NCBI GenBank assembly: GCA_021203915.1
Contig: JAJQAI010000255.1
Span: forward strand, 1 to 8,252
Direction of reading: 5' to 3'
From: Prevotella sp.
GTDB lineage: Bacteria; Bacteroidota; Bacteroidia; Bacteroidales; Bacteroidaceae
Length of the DNA stretch: 8,252 nucleotides
The notes below the pieces were generated by a model that did not search any database, was not told where the DNA came from, and saw only the letters and a program-made list of their open reading frames with translations. The position numbers were made by a program, and so were the translations under genes. Of this stretch, positions 1 to 6,468 are shown in pieces. Within the stretch, counting starts at the first letter, position 1, and each line of letters opens with the position of its first letter.

Positions 1-2350
1 GCAAGCCATCAAGGGCGTACTAAAGGGACTTTATGTTGGAAAAGTGCTCTCCTTAGAGGAGCATCCAGATTCAGACCATCTACATGTAACCATGGTTGAC
101 TTAGGTAGAGAGACGCCATCTCAAATAGTTTGTGGCGCTCCTAATGTTAGAGAGGGTCAAAAGGTTATTGTAGCCGATATTGGCTGTGTCCTTTATGATG
201 GTGACAAGGAATTTACCATACGTAAATCCAAGCTACGCGGTGTAGAAAGCTGTGGGATGATATGTGCAGAGGATGAGATAGGAATAGGCTCTGACCACTC
301 TGGTATTATTGTTCTTCCAGAAGATGCCCCCGTAGGCCAAGAAGCAGCCAAATATTACAATATAGAAAGTGATTATCTCATTGATATTGATATAACAGCT
401 AATAGAGCAGATGCTCTTTCTCACTATGGTGTAGCAAGAGATCTTTATGCCTGGCTTGTTAGCAATGGATACCAAACAAAACTACATCGCCCAGGCTCAG
501 AAGATTTTAAAGTTGATAATCACGATTTACCCATTGAGATAACGATTGAGAATACCCAAGCATGTAAACGTTATGCATGCGTAAGTATCACCGATTGCGA
601 AGTTAAGGAAAGTCCTAAATGGCTACAAGACAAACTTCAAATTCTTGGATTACGTCCAATTAACAATATTGTGGACATAACCAATTACATAATGATGGCT
701 TATGGGCAACCCCTTCACTGTTTTGATGCTGACATGGTTTTAGGACATCATATTATTGTGAAGACTATGCCCGATGGAACCCCATTCGTTACCCTTGATG
801 GACAGGAGCATAAGCTTGGTCCTAACGACCTTGCTATTTGTAACTCTAAAGAGCCAATGTGTATCGCAGGTGTGTTTGGTGGTAAGGGTAGCGGAACTTA
901 TGAAACTACTCGTTCTGTAGTCCTTGAGAGTGCTTACTTCCATCCTACCTGGATAAGAAAAAGTGCTAGACGTCATGCTCTAAGTACTGATGCATCGTTC
1001 CGCTTTGAACGTGGTGTGGACCCCGATGGAATAATATATGCTCTAAAGCAAGCAGCCATTCTTTGTAAAAGCCTTGCTCGTGGCAAAGTATCAATGGAAA
1101 TTCGTGATGTATATCCAGAAGAAATTCCTAATAAAAAAGTATCACTTAAATACGATTACTTAAATTCTTTAATAGGCAAGGTTATTGAAAAAGAAAAGGT
1201 CAAAGAGATTTTAAAAAGCCTTGAAATCAGAATTGAAAACGAGAGTGTGGAGGCCTTAGATTTGATAGTTCCTGCCTATAGAGTTGACGTTGAGCGTCCA
1301 TGTGATGTAGTAGAGGATATACTAAGAGTTTATGGATACAACAACATAGAAATACCCAGTCAACTCAAGAGCTCCTTAGTTATTAAAACTCAAGAGGATA
1401 AAGCCCATAAAAAAGAAAATCTTATAAGTGAACAACTAGTGGGTTCTGGTTTTAATGAAATCATGAACAACTCCCTAACTAAAAGCGCTTATTACGAAAA
1501 TTTAAATTCGTTCCCAAAAGAAAAGCTTGTAAGGATAATGAATCCTCTTAGCTCTGATCTTAATGTAATGCGTGAGACGCTTCTTTTTGGTGGCTTGGAA
1601 AGCATCTCTTATAACACCAATAGAAAAAATCCAAACTTAAGGTTTTTTGAGTTTGGTCATGTATATCAACTAAGTCCTAAGAAAAAGAACTCTGATAATC
1701 CACTTTTAGCCTATAGTGAATCTACACACCTTGGACTTTGGCTTACAGGTAAACGCGTTGAAAATAGTTGGGCTCATCCTGATGAGGATGCAACCTTTTA
1801 TGAGCTAAAAGCCTATGTAAATAATATCTTTTCAAGGATTGGTTTAACTGAAAAAGATTTTTCCTTTGAGCCATCTTCAAACGACGTTTTCCTTAAGGGG
1901 ATTCAAATAAAGAATCATCAAGAAAAAATACTTGCTGAAATTGGAATATTAAAATCTTCTATTCTTAAAGACTTTGCAATAGAGAATCCTGTATTCTATG
2001 CAGAGATAGATTGGACTTTAGCTTTTAAGGCTACAAGAAAAAAGCAGATTAGCTTTACTGAGATAAGCAAATATCCATCAGTTAGTCGAGATTTAGCACT
2101 CCTAATAGATAAAAACGTAGAGTTTGAAAAGATAAAAAATATAGCTTTTAGAACTGAGAAAAAGTTTTTAAAGAGCGTTAAACTCTTTGACGTATATGAG
2201 GGAAAGAATCTTCCTCAAGGCAAAAAGAGTTATGCAGTAAACTTTATTCTTCAAGACGAGGACAAGACTCTAAATGATAAGCAGATTGATGCAATAATGA
2301 ATAAATTAATAGGAAATCTTAAAAGTGAGCTAAAAGCGGAACTTAGATAA
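1..2350 (+). CDS. pheT: Phenylalanine--tRNA ligase beta subunit, 5' end cut by the window edge
   Basis: This is the beta chain of the cytoplasmic alpha2beta2 enzyme that charges tRNA-Phe with phenylalanine. The reading frame is open from base 2 and gives 782 residues. Bacteroidota PheT is about 820 residues, so roughly 35-40 N-terminal residues lie outside the window; the GTG at 44 is internal, since matching sequence continues upstream of it. In visible numbering the order is: an OB-fold tRNA-binding domain (about 1-115, with HPDSDHLHVT near 21-30); the B3/B4 editing region (about 175-345, including PLHCFDAD and STDASFRFERGVDP); a B5 DNA-binding-like domain (about 378-448); a synthetase-like core (about 455-685, NPLSSDLNVMRETLL); and a C-terminal FDX-ACB anticodon-binding domain (about 688-782, beginning SKYPSVSRDLALL). 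The domains run unbroken to the TAA, with no frameshift. pheS is not in view. yebC follows after 74 bases. Confidence 0.97.
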   Translation, partial: QAIKGVLKGLYVGKVLSLEEHPDSDHLHVTMVDLGRETPSQIVCGAPNVREGQKVIVADIGCVLYDGDKEFTIRKSKLRGVESCGMICAEDEIGIGSDHSGIIVLPEDAPVGQEAAKYYNIESDYLIDIDITANRADALSHYGVARDLYAWLVSNGYQTKLHRPGSEDFKVDNHDLPIEITIENTQACKRYACVSITDCEVKESPKWLQDKLQILGLRPINNIVDITNYIMMAYGQPLHCFDADMVLGHHIIVKTMPDGTPFVTLDGQEHKLGPNDLAICNSKEPMCIAGVFGGKGSGTYETTRSVVLESAYFHPTWIRKSARRHALSTDASFRFERGVDPDGIIYALKQAAILCKSLARGKVSMEIRDVYPEEIPNKKVSLKYDYLNSLIGKVIEKEKVKEILKSLEIRIENESVEALDLIVPAYRVDVERPCDVVEDILRVYGYNNIEIPSQLKSSLVIKTQEDKAHKKENLISEQLVGSGFNEIMNNSLTKSAYYENLNSFPKEKLVRIMNPLSSDLNVMRETLLFGGLESISYNTNRKNPNLRFFEFGHVYQLSPKKKNSDNPLLAYSESTHLGLWLTGKRVENSWAHPDEDATFYELKAYVNNIFSRIGLTEKDFSFEPSSNDVFLKGIQIKNHQEKILAEIGILKSSILKDFAIENPVFYAEIDWTLAFKATRKKQISFTEISKYPSVSRDLALLIDKNVEFEKIKNIAFRTEKKFLKSVKLFDVYEGKNLPQGKKSYAVNFILQDEDKTLNDKQIDAIMNKLIGNLKSELKAELR

Positions 2351-2421
2351 ACTTTTTTTCTCTGGTCCACCGTCGAAAGCTTTTTTAAGAATTCTCAAGT
2401 CTATAACGAGAAAAAAAAGTT
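2350..2421. repeat. Near-perfect inverted repeat bracketing the pheT-yebC gap
   Basis: The left arm at 2350-2362 reads AAC, seven T, CTC. The right arm at 2408-2421 reads GAG, eight A, GTT. They are reverse complements apart from one extra A. The loop is 45 bases and holds smaller self-complementary stretches (AAAGCTTT at 2377-2384, AGAATTCT at 2388-2395). The left arm begins on the last base of the pheT stop codon and the right arm ends three bases before the yebC ATG, so a folded RNA would hide the yebC initiation region. The stem is AT-rich with a long loop and no following T-tract, so it does not look like an intrinsic terminator. No TAnnTTTG promoter element is visible in the gap. A regulatory role is inference; a chance pairing of T-rich and A-rich runs is possible. 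Confidence 0.55.
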
Positions 2422-2424
2422 ACT

Positions 2425-3150
2425 ATGGGAAGAGCATTTGAATACCGTAAGGCTACCAAACTCAAGAGATGGGGTCACATGGCTAAGACCTTTACCCGTC
2501 TAGGCAAGCAAATCGCCATTGCAGTAAAGGCTGGCGGTCCAGAACCAGAGAACAATCCCTCACTTAGATCTATCATCGCAACTTGTAAGCGCGAAAACAT
2601 GCCCAAGGATAATATTGAGCGTGCTATTAAGAATGCAGTAGGTAAAGATCAAAGTGAATACAAAGAAGTCACCTACGAAGGTTATGGCCCTCATGGAATT
2701 GCGATTCTTGTAGATACTCTAACTGACAACACCACACGAACAGTTGGTGATGTTCGTTCTGTCTTTAATAAGTTTAGTGGCACACTAGGAACAACTGGTT
2801 CACTTTCATTCCTATTTGACCATAAATGTGTATTTACCTTTAAGAAAAAGGATGGCATTGATATGGACGAGCTTATCCTAGACCTCATTGATTTTAACGT
2901 TGATGATGAGTTTGATGAGGATGAAGAAGAAGGTACTATAACCATATATGGCGATCCCAAAAGTTATGGGCAAATACAGCACTACCTTGAAGAAAAGGGC
3001 TTCGAAGATATCGGAGGTGAATTTACATACATCCCCAATGATCTAAAGGATATTTCTAAAGATGACCGTTTGACAATCGATAAAATGATTGAGCGACTTG
3101 AGGACTTTGACGATGTGCAAAGCGTTTATACAAACATGAAACCCGAATAG
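2425..3150 (+). CDS. yebC: YebC/PmpR/TACO1-family protein
   Basis: At 241 residues this has the normal length for the family. It opens with the Bacteroidota form of the family signature (MGRAFEYRKA, then KRWGHMAKTFTRLGKQI), followed by NPSLRSIIATCKRENMPKDNIERAI and the conserved EGYGPHGIAILVD block near residues 85-97. A very acidic stretch (DDEFDEDEEE, about 160-169) lies between the second and third domains, and the protein ends DVQSVYTNMKP, as the family does. Members have been described as DNA-binding transcriptional regulators; more recent work on bacterial YebC and mitochondrial TACO1 points to a ribosome-associated role in relieving stalled translation. The sequence alone does not decide between these. 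Its place after pheT fits a translation role. There is no Shine-Dalgarno motif before the ATG, which sits just past the inverted repeat at 2350-2421. The TSCPD gene starts 11 bases after its stop and is probably co-transcribed. Confidence 0.95.
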   Translation: MGRAFEYRKATKLKRWGHMAKTFTRLGKQIAIAVKAGGPEPENNPSLRSIIATCKRENMPKDNIERAIKNAVGKDQSEYKEVTYEGYGPHGIAILVDTLTDNTTRTVGDVRSVFNKFSGTLGTTGSLSFLFDHKCVFTFKKKDGIDMDELILDLIDFNVDDEFDEDEEEGTITIYGDPKSYGQIQHYLEEKGFEDIGGEFTYIPNDLKDISKDDRLTIDKMIERLEDFDDVQSVYTNMKPE

Positions 3151-3161
3151 AAGAGGAAAAA

Positions 3162-3419
3162 ATGAAAAAAATAGATTATACCCCACATGGTATTTGTCCT
3201 GTAAAAATAAAGCTTGAGGTTGACGATAATGACCATATCCAAAATATACAATTTATTGGAGGATGCGATGGAAATCTCAAGGGCCTTTCATCACTTGTTA
3301 AAGGAATGAAGGTTGATGAGGTCAAAAAGCGTCTTGATGGAATACGTTGTGGGGCAAAGCCAACGAGTTGTCCAGACCAACTATGTAGGGCTATTGAGGA
3401 GCTATATAAAAACGCTTAA
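3162..3419 (+). CDS. Small TSCPD-domain protein with five cysteines
   Basis: An 85-residue protein that contains the defining TSCPD motif at residues 68-72 and matches in length and layout the stand-alone 'TSCPD, four Cys' family of unknown function. The cysteines are C12 (GICPV), C35 (GGCDGN), C63 (IRCGAK), C70 (TSCPD) and C75 (QLCRAI). Their spread suggests a metal site or redox centre, but this is inference. Related TSCPD domains occur at the C-terminus of some B12-dependent ribonucleotide reductases; no reductase gene is nearby. There is no signal peptide or membrane segment, so it should be cytoplasmic. The GAGG at 3153-3156, five bases before the ATG, is one of the few Shine-Dalgarno-like sites in the window and supports this start. 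It lies 11 bases after yebC, and its TAA overlaps the gldH stop on the other strand. Confidence 0.88.
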   Translation: MKKIDYTPHGICPVKIKLEVDDNDHIQNIQFIGGCDGNLKGLSSLVKGMKVDEVKKRLDGIRCGAKPTSCPDQLCRAIEELYKNA

Positions 3420-3922
3420 AGCTTCTTACTCTTTTTCTTTTTCGTTTTCTTTTTGGAGAGCTTAAGGCCTAAATCTGAAATTCCAGGGAGTTTTTCAAGA
3501 TTCATTATGTGACGAATCTCAAAGTGAAGAGTATCGTCCTTGTTTAGGTTTAACTCTTGAAAAGGAAATACATATTGATAGCGAGATACACCACCCCCTA
3601 AAACATTTCCCTTTTCATCAAGAAGTTGGCAAAAAAGTGTGTCAACTTTTATCTCTTTTTGCCTCTCGATAGTTTCTTTTACCTCAAGGCAAAGAAAAGT
3701 AAAAGGAAAGGCTTCGCTAGTTCTAAGTAAGACATCCAAAAGATAATCTCCTTCGGCCTTAATTCCAGGGATGTCAAAAATTAGAACATCCCCCCTATCC
3801 CATCCTCTTTCTGGAGTATGAAGGTATTTATCATATATAGTGGTTGTCTTATTGCAAGAGGATAGCAATAAAAAAAAGGCAAAAATTTCGACCGTAAGAA
3901 AAGTACCAAAAGTAGAGCGCAT
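3416..3922 (-). CDS. gldH: GldH-family lipoprotein
   Basis: This 168-residue protein has a lipoprotein signal peptide: hydrophobic residues 9-20, then the lipobox L20-S21-S22-C23, so C23 should be lipidated and become residue 1 of the mature protein. No acidic surface-export signal follows the cysteine (NKTTTIY), so I infer an outer-membrane lipoprotein facing the periplasm. The body resembles GldH: HTPERGWDRGD after the signal, a mid-region DTLFCQLLDEKGNVLGGGVSRY, and the terminal IRHIMNLEKLPGISDLGLKL. In Flavobacterium johnsoniae GldH is needed for gliding motility, but homologues are widespread in non-gliding Bacteroidales, where the role is unclear; no other gld or type IX secretion gene is in view. 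The end is odd: residues 156-168 contain nine lysines. It is the last gene after holB and ricT, 41 bases past ricT. There is no Shine-Dalgarno sequence. It overlaps the TSCPD gene tail to tail by four bases. Confidence 0.9.
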   Translation of the reverse strand: MRSTFGTFLTVEIFAFFLLLSSCNKTTTIYDKYLHTPERGWDRGDVLIFDIPGIKAEGDYLLDVLLRTSEAFPFTFLCLEVKETIERQKEIKVDTLFCQLLDEKGNVLGGGVSRYQYVFPFQELNLNKDDTLHFEIRHIMNLEKLPGISDLGLKLSKKKTKKKKSKKL

Positions 3923-3963
3923 TTTTGGGGCGGATATTGAGTTATGCTTTCTTTAAAGATTAT

Positions 3964-5115
3964 TTAAGATTCTGCAATAGTACCGGGGCCTTCCAAGTTT
4001 TTTTCAGCCTTTGGAGTGTGACGGTTTTTTGACTTTTTTTTCTTGCTCTTATCAAATCGTGTAATGCTTTCAGAATCGAGAAGATCAACGGGCTTATTAT
4101 CACCTTTTGGCGTTCCCTTTTCTGATAGGAACGAAGGTTTTTCACCTCGTTTATTCATTTCAATTATCTCAATAGCTCTTTCTGCTGGTATGGTTTCAAC
4201 GTTAGATGGAATTTTCTTATCAGTAGAATAAGTAACCATACCGGCTAGGATATCCGCCTTTATCATAAAATAATCATTATCTTTTGTTGAAAGACAAACT
4301 TCACGGCTTGGAAGCCGCCTACCTGCTTCGATATAATTGTCCACTTCATAATTAAGACAACACTTTAGCTTGGCACACATTCCAGCGAGCTTTTGGGGAT
4401 TAAGTGAGATATCTTGATAACGCGCTACGCTAGTGTTGACAGAGACAAAATTCTTCATCCATGTAGCACAACATAGCTCTCTTCCACAAGGTCCTGTTCC
4501 TCCAATGCGTCCGGCTTCTTGACGAGCTCCAATTTGTTTCATCTCAATACGTACATGGAAACTTTCAGCTAGAACTTTTATTAACTGACGAAAATCAACA
4601 CGTTCATCAGCGATGTAATAGAATATTGCTTTGTTACCGTCTCCTTGATACTCTACATCACCGATTTTCATATTAAGATTAAGATCTTTAGCTATTTGGC
4701 GAGCTTTTATCATGGTCTGGTATTCCCTATCCTTAGCCTCGTAATACTTATCCATATCCACGGGTTTGGCCAGGCGATAAACTCTTCTTATTTCTTCAAA
4801 GTTCTTTAGGTTTGCCTTACGTATTTGCAGCTCCACTAACTTTCCAGTAAGCGTTACAACACCTATATCATGTCCGGGATTAGCCTCAACGGCTACCACG
4901 TCTCCTTTTTTTAAGTCAAGATTATTAACATTATGATAATAAGCCTTGCGAGTGTTTTTAAATTGTACCTCTACAAGGTCTGTACTATTAGCGTTTCCAG
5001 GGACATCAGCTAAATAATCATAGGTATTGAGTTGACAATTTTGTCTACCGCATCCTTTAGCGCTCAATCCTCTATCAGCAGAGCCTGTAACAATTTTCAA
5101 ATCTTTATAATCCAT
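3964..5115 (-). CDS. ricT: PSP1-domain protein, RicT (YaaT) homologue
   Basis: A 383-residue cytoplasmic protein with the PSP1 C-terminal domain (about residues 90-180, LQIRKANLKNFEEIRRVYRL onward), followed by the RicT-type cysteine block: C210 in GPCGRELCC (also C215, C216), C247, and C252-C253 in CAKLKCCLNYE. Bacteroidota forms add an N-terminal segment with GCGRQNC (C22, C27) before TYDYLADVPGN. In Bacillus subtilis RicT works with RicA and RicF in an iron-sulfur-containing complex that affects RNase Y-dependent mRNA processing and development; neither partner is seen here, so that function cannot simply be transferred. The tail after about residue 325 is hydrophilic, with low sequence complexity and a lysine cluster (356-365, KSKKKKSKNR), and is probably disordered. 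It starts 10 bases after holB and precedes gldH by 41 bases, so the three are likely one transcript. No clear Shine-Dalgarno motif precedes the ATG. Confidence 0.92.
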   Translation of the reverse strand: MDYKDLKIVTGSADRGLSAKGCGRQNCQLNTYDYLADVPGNANSTDLVEVQFKNTRKAYYHNVNNLDLKKGDVVAVEANPGHDIGVVTLTGKLVELQIRKANLKNFEEIRRVYRLAKPVDMDKYYEAKDREYQTMIKARQIAKDLNLNMKIGDVEYQGDGNKAIFYYIADERVDFRQLIKVLAESFHVRIEMKQIGARQEAGRIGGTGPCGRELCCATWMKNFVSVNTSVARYQDISLNPQKLAGMCAKLKCCLNYEVDNYIEAGRRLPSREVCLSTKDNDYFMIKADILAGMVTYSTDKKIPSNVETIPAERAIEIIEMNKRGEKPSFLSEKGTPKGDNKPVDLLDSESITRFDKSKKKKSKNRHTPKAEKNLEGPGTIAES

Positions 5116-5125
5116 CGTTTATAAC

Positions 5126-6265
5126 CTATGGTTTTTTCTTAAGTTCAACAATTATATGGGCAGAAAGATCGAAAAAGACAATTTTAGCATTGGCATTTCG
5201 AGCAATGTCGTTCATGGCTTGGGACATCAAAGAAGATATCTCAATAATATTTACTTCATTAATAAAGGGAGAAAACCTCTGAGCAAATTCTTCTTCCTCA
5301 CTGGATAGATAAACTATATCAGGGTTTTTAAAGTTATACATGAAATTCTCTCTTAAAAGTTTAAGGAAATATGAAAGCATACGGTTTTGCCTTTCCCTTC
5401 CAAAGGAAGAAGCCTCTTCTGCCCATTTTTTTAAATCCTTTATCTTTCGAGAGTAACAAAGACGCATTAATTGCTTAAACATATCAAAGAACATTGATCG
5501 TTCCCCATCTGCCATAAGATCTTCTAGGGCTTGAGTCCAACTCCCTAAAGAAGAGCGAGAAATTCTTCTAGCTGAATCTGGATCTATACCTCGACGCTCT
5601 TTGAGAGCATTTTCAATATCTTTTGTATTAATGGGTGGGACATCAATACGCTGAGAGCGACTCCTTATGGTCTCAAGAATTTCCTCTGGCTTTTCAGAGA
5701 CCATAATAAAGATTGTTTTTTGAGGCGGTTCCTCAATTATTTTAAGTAGCTTATTTGCGCACTCATCATTCATACGCTCAGGTAGATATATAAGACTTAC
5801 CTTATAACGACCTTGACTAGACTTTATGGATAGTTTTCTTAAGATCTCAGCACTTTCACTAACGTACATGATTGCTTGTTGGTTTGAAGCCTTCATCTTT
5901 TTTAACCAATTATCCATAGTAAAGTAAGGACTTTGTAAAAGCATCTCACGCCACTCTGAAATAAAATCATCACTTACCATCTTTCTATCCGAGGAAGAGG
6001 CTTGAGGTTTTATAACGGGAAAAGAAAAATGAAGATCAGGATGCGCTAGGCTATTTATCATAGAGCACTGAGGACAAACCCCACAAGAGTCTTCCTCGGT
6101 CCTTGAGGCACATAGCAAATAGGATGCAAGAGAAAGTCCTAGGGCCATTTTTCCGCTTCCTCCGGGGCCACAAAGAAGTAGTGCATGAGGCAATCTATCT
6201 TTATGCACCATACTCTTTAATTGTTGTTTAATATCCTCTTGTCCTATTACTTGGGAAAATTTCAT
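5126..6265 (-). CDS. holB: DNA polymerase III delta' subunit (clamp loader)
   Basis: The 379-residue product is the delta' stator of the clamp loader that places the sliding clamp on DNA. It begins FSQVIGQEDIKQQL and DRLPHALLLCGP, typical of the DnaX/HolB AAA+ fold. A complete Walker A motif (GPGGSGKM, 33-40) is present, and C52, C61, C64 and C67 (CGVCPQC) form the expected zinc module, followed by HPDLHF. The segment of about 80-145 (including SDDFISEWREMLLQSPYF) is longer than in E. coli and looks like the Bacteroidota form. Walker B is degenerate: LIYLPERMND (158-167) replaces the usual acidic DEAD-type box, then CANKLLKIIEEPP. The SRC motif of ATP-hydrolysing relatives reads SRS at 202-204. 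It may therefore bind ATP without hydrolysing it, as fits a stator. A strong promoter lies just upstream, and ricT follows after 10 bases. Confidence 0.95.
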   Translation of the reverse strand: MKFSQVIGQEDIKQQLKSMVHKDRLPHALLLCGPGGSGKMALGLSLASYLLCASRTEEDSCGVCPQCSMINSLAHPDLHFSFPVIKPQASSSDRKMVSDDFISEWREMLLQSPYFTMDNWLKKMKASNQQAIMYVSESAEILRKLSIKSSQGRYKVSLIYLPERMNDECANKLLKIIEEPPQKTIFIMVSEKPEEILETIRSRSQRIDVPPINTKDIENALKERRGIDPDSARRISRSSLGSWTQALEDLMADGERSMFFDMFKQLMRLCYSRKIKDLKKWAEEASSFGRERQNRMLSYFLKLLRENFMYNFKNPDIVYLSSEEEEFAQRFSPFINEVNIIEISSLMSQAMNDIARNANAKIVFFDLSAHIIVELKKKP

Positions 6266-6295
6266 TTTTCCTTAAAAAGACTCTTTTCTTAAACG

Positions 6296-6326
6296 CAAAG
6301 GTAATTCTATTTAGCCTTTAGACAAA
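6296..6326 (-). promoter_or_regulatory. Predicted promoter of the holB-ricT-gldH operon
   Basis: Read on the minus strand, TTTG at 6326-6323 is followed after exactly 19 bases by TACCTTTG at 6303-6296. This fits the Bacteroidetes housekeeping sigma consensus (-33 TTTG, -7 TAnnTTTG) in both boxes and in spacing. Transcription would start near 6289-6291, giving a leader of about 25 bases before the holB ATG at 6265. It is the best promoter match I found in the window, and no comparable site is apparent before ricT or gldH, so it probably drives all three genes. The start site is inferred. Confidence 0.75.
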
Positions 6327-6341
6327 ATAAAAGGATGGATA

Positions 6342-6356
6342 TTTTGCACTGCAAAA
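6342..6356. promoter_or_regulatory. Perfect 15-base palindrome, possible operator
   Basis: TTTTGCA and TGCAAAA flank a single central C at 6349, an exact 7+1+7 palindrome. It lies between the divergent holB and sugar-transporter genes, about 16 bases upstream of the holB -33 box and about 70 bases upstream of the transporter -7 box. The half-site TTTTGC...GCAAA recurs in a looser form at 6430-6446. A dimeric regulator could bind here, but no regulator gene is in the window and the protein is unknown. Confidence 0.5.
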
Positions 6357-6409
6357 AAAACCATAGACGGTATCTATTCCCCTAATATTTTAGCCCAGTC
6401 AAGTAGAAT

Positions 6410-6419
6410 TACTCGAGTA
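6410..6419. promoter_or_regulatory. Palindrome TACTCGAGTA in the transporter promoter spacer
   Basis: A perfect 10-base palindrome, extendable to 16 bases (6407-6422) with one mismatched pair. It falls eight bases upstream of the transporter -7 element, in the interval where the -33/-7 spacer should be, so a protein bound here would compete directly with RNA polymerase. Operator function is inferred from its position and symmetry only. Confidence 0.4.
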
Positions 6420-6426
6420 TTTTTTT

Positions 6427-6449
6427 TAATTTTGCCAAAGTGCAAATTT
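6427..6449 (+). promoter_or_regulatory. Predicted -7 element of the sugar transporter, overlapping an inverted repeat
   Basis: TAATTTTG at 6427-6434 matches the Bacteroidetes -7 consensus TAnnTTTG exactly. Transcription would start near 6440, about 28 bases before the ATG at 6469. No TTTG occurs at the expected -33 distance (around 6403-6408 reads GTAGAA), so the promoter may be weak or need an activator. The same bases take part in an imperfect inverted repeat: TTTGC at 6431-6435 and GCAAA at 6442-6446, with two more outer pairs to 6428 and 6449. The half-sites resemble the palindrome at 6342-6356. Confidence 0.5.
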
Positions 6450-6468
6450 TCTTTAGAGCAATTATACA

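Noticed and set aside
233..976. Two reverse-strand open frames inside pheT (233-475 and 740-976)
   Set aside because: pheT is conserved and unbroken across both, and neither translation resembles a known protein.
2691..2960. Serine-rich 89-codon open frame on the minus strand inside yebC
   Set aside because: The serine runs are just the complement of the GAT/GAA-rich acidic stretch of yebC; there is no start signal or recognisable protein.
3414..3460. Possible terminator at the convergent gene ends (GCTT-A-AAGC followed by T-rich DNA)
   Set aside because: The stem is four pairs around a single base, too small to fold, and the T-rich DNA is the gldH lysine codons read on the other strand.
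3960..4231. Short open frames overlapping the 3' part of ricT in other frames (3960-4145 minus, 4043-4231 plus)
   Set aside because: They are out-of-frame readings of the low-complexity ricT tail, without promoter, ribosome site or recognisable content.
6340..6346. TATTTTG as an alternative -7 element for the transporter
   Set aside because: It has one base too few between TA and TTTG and no TTTG at the -33 distance; the exact match at 6427-6434 is better and closer to the ATG.
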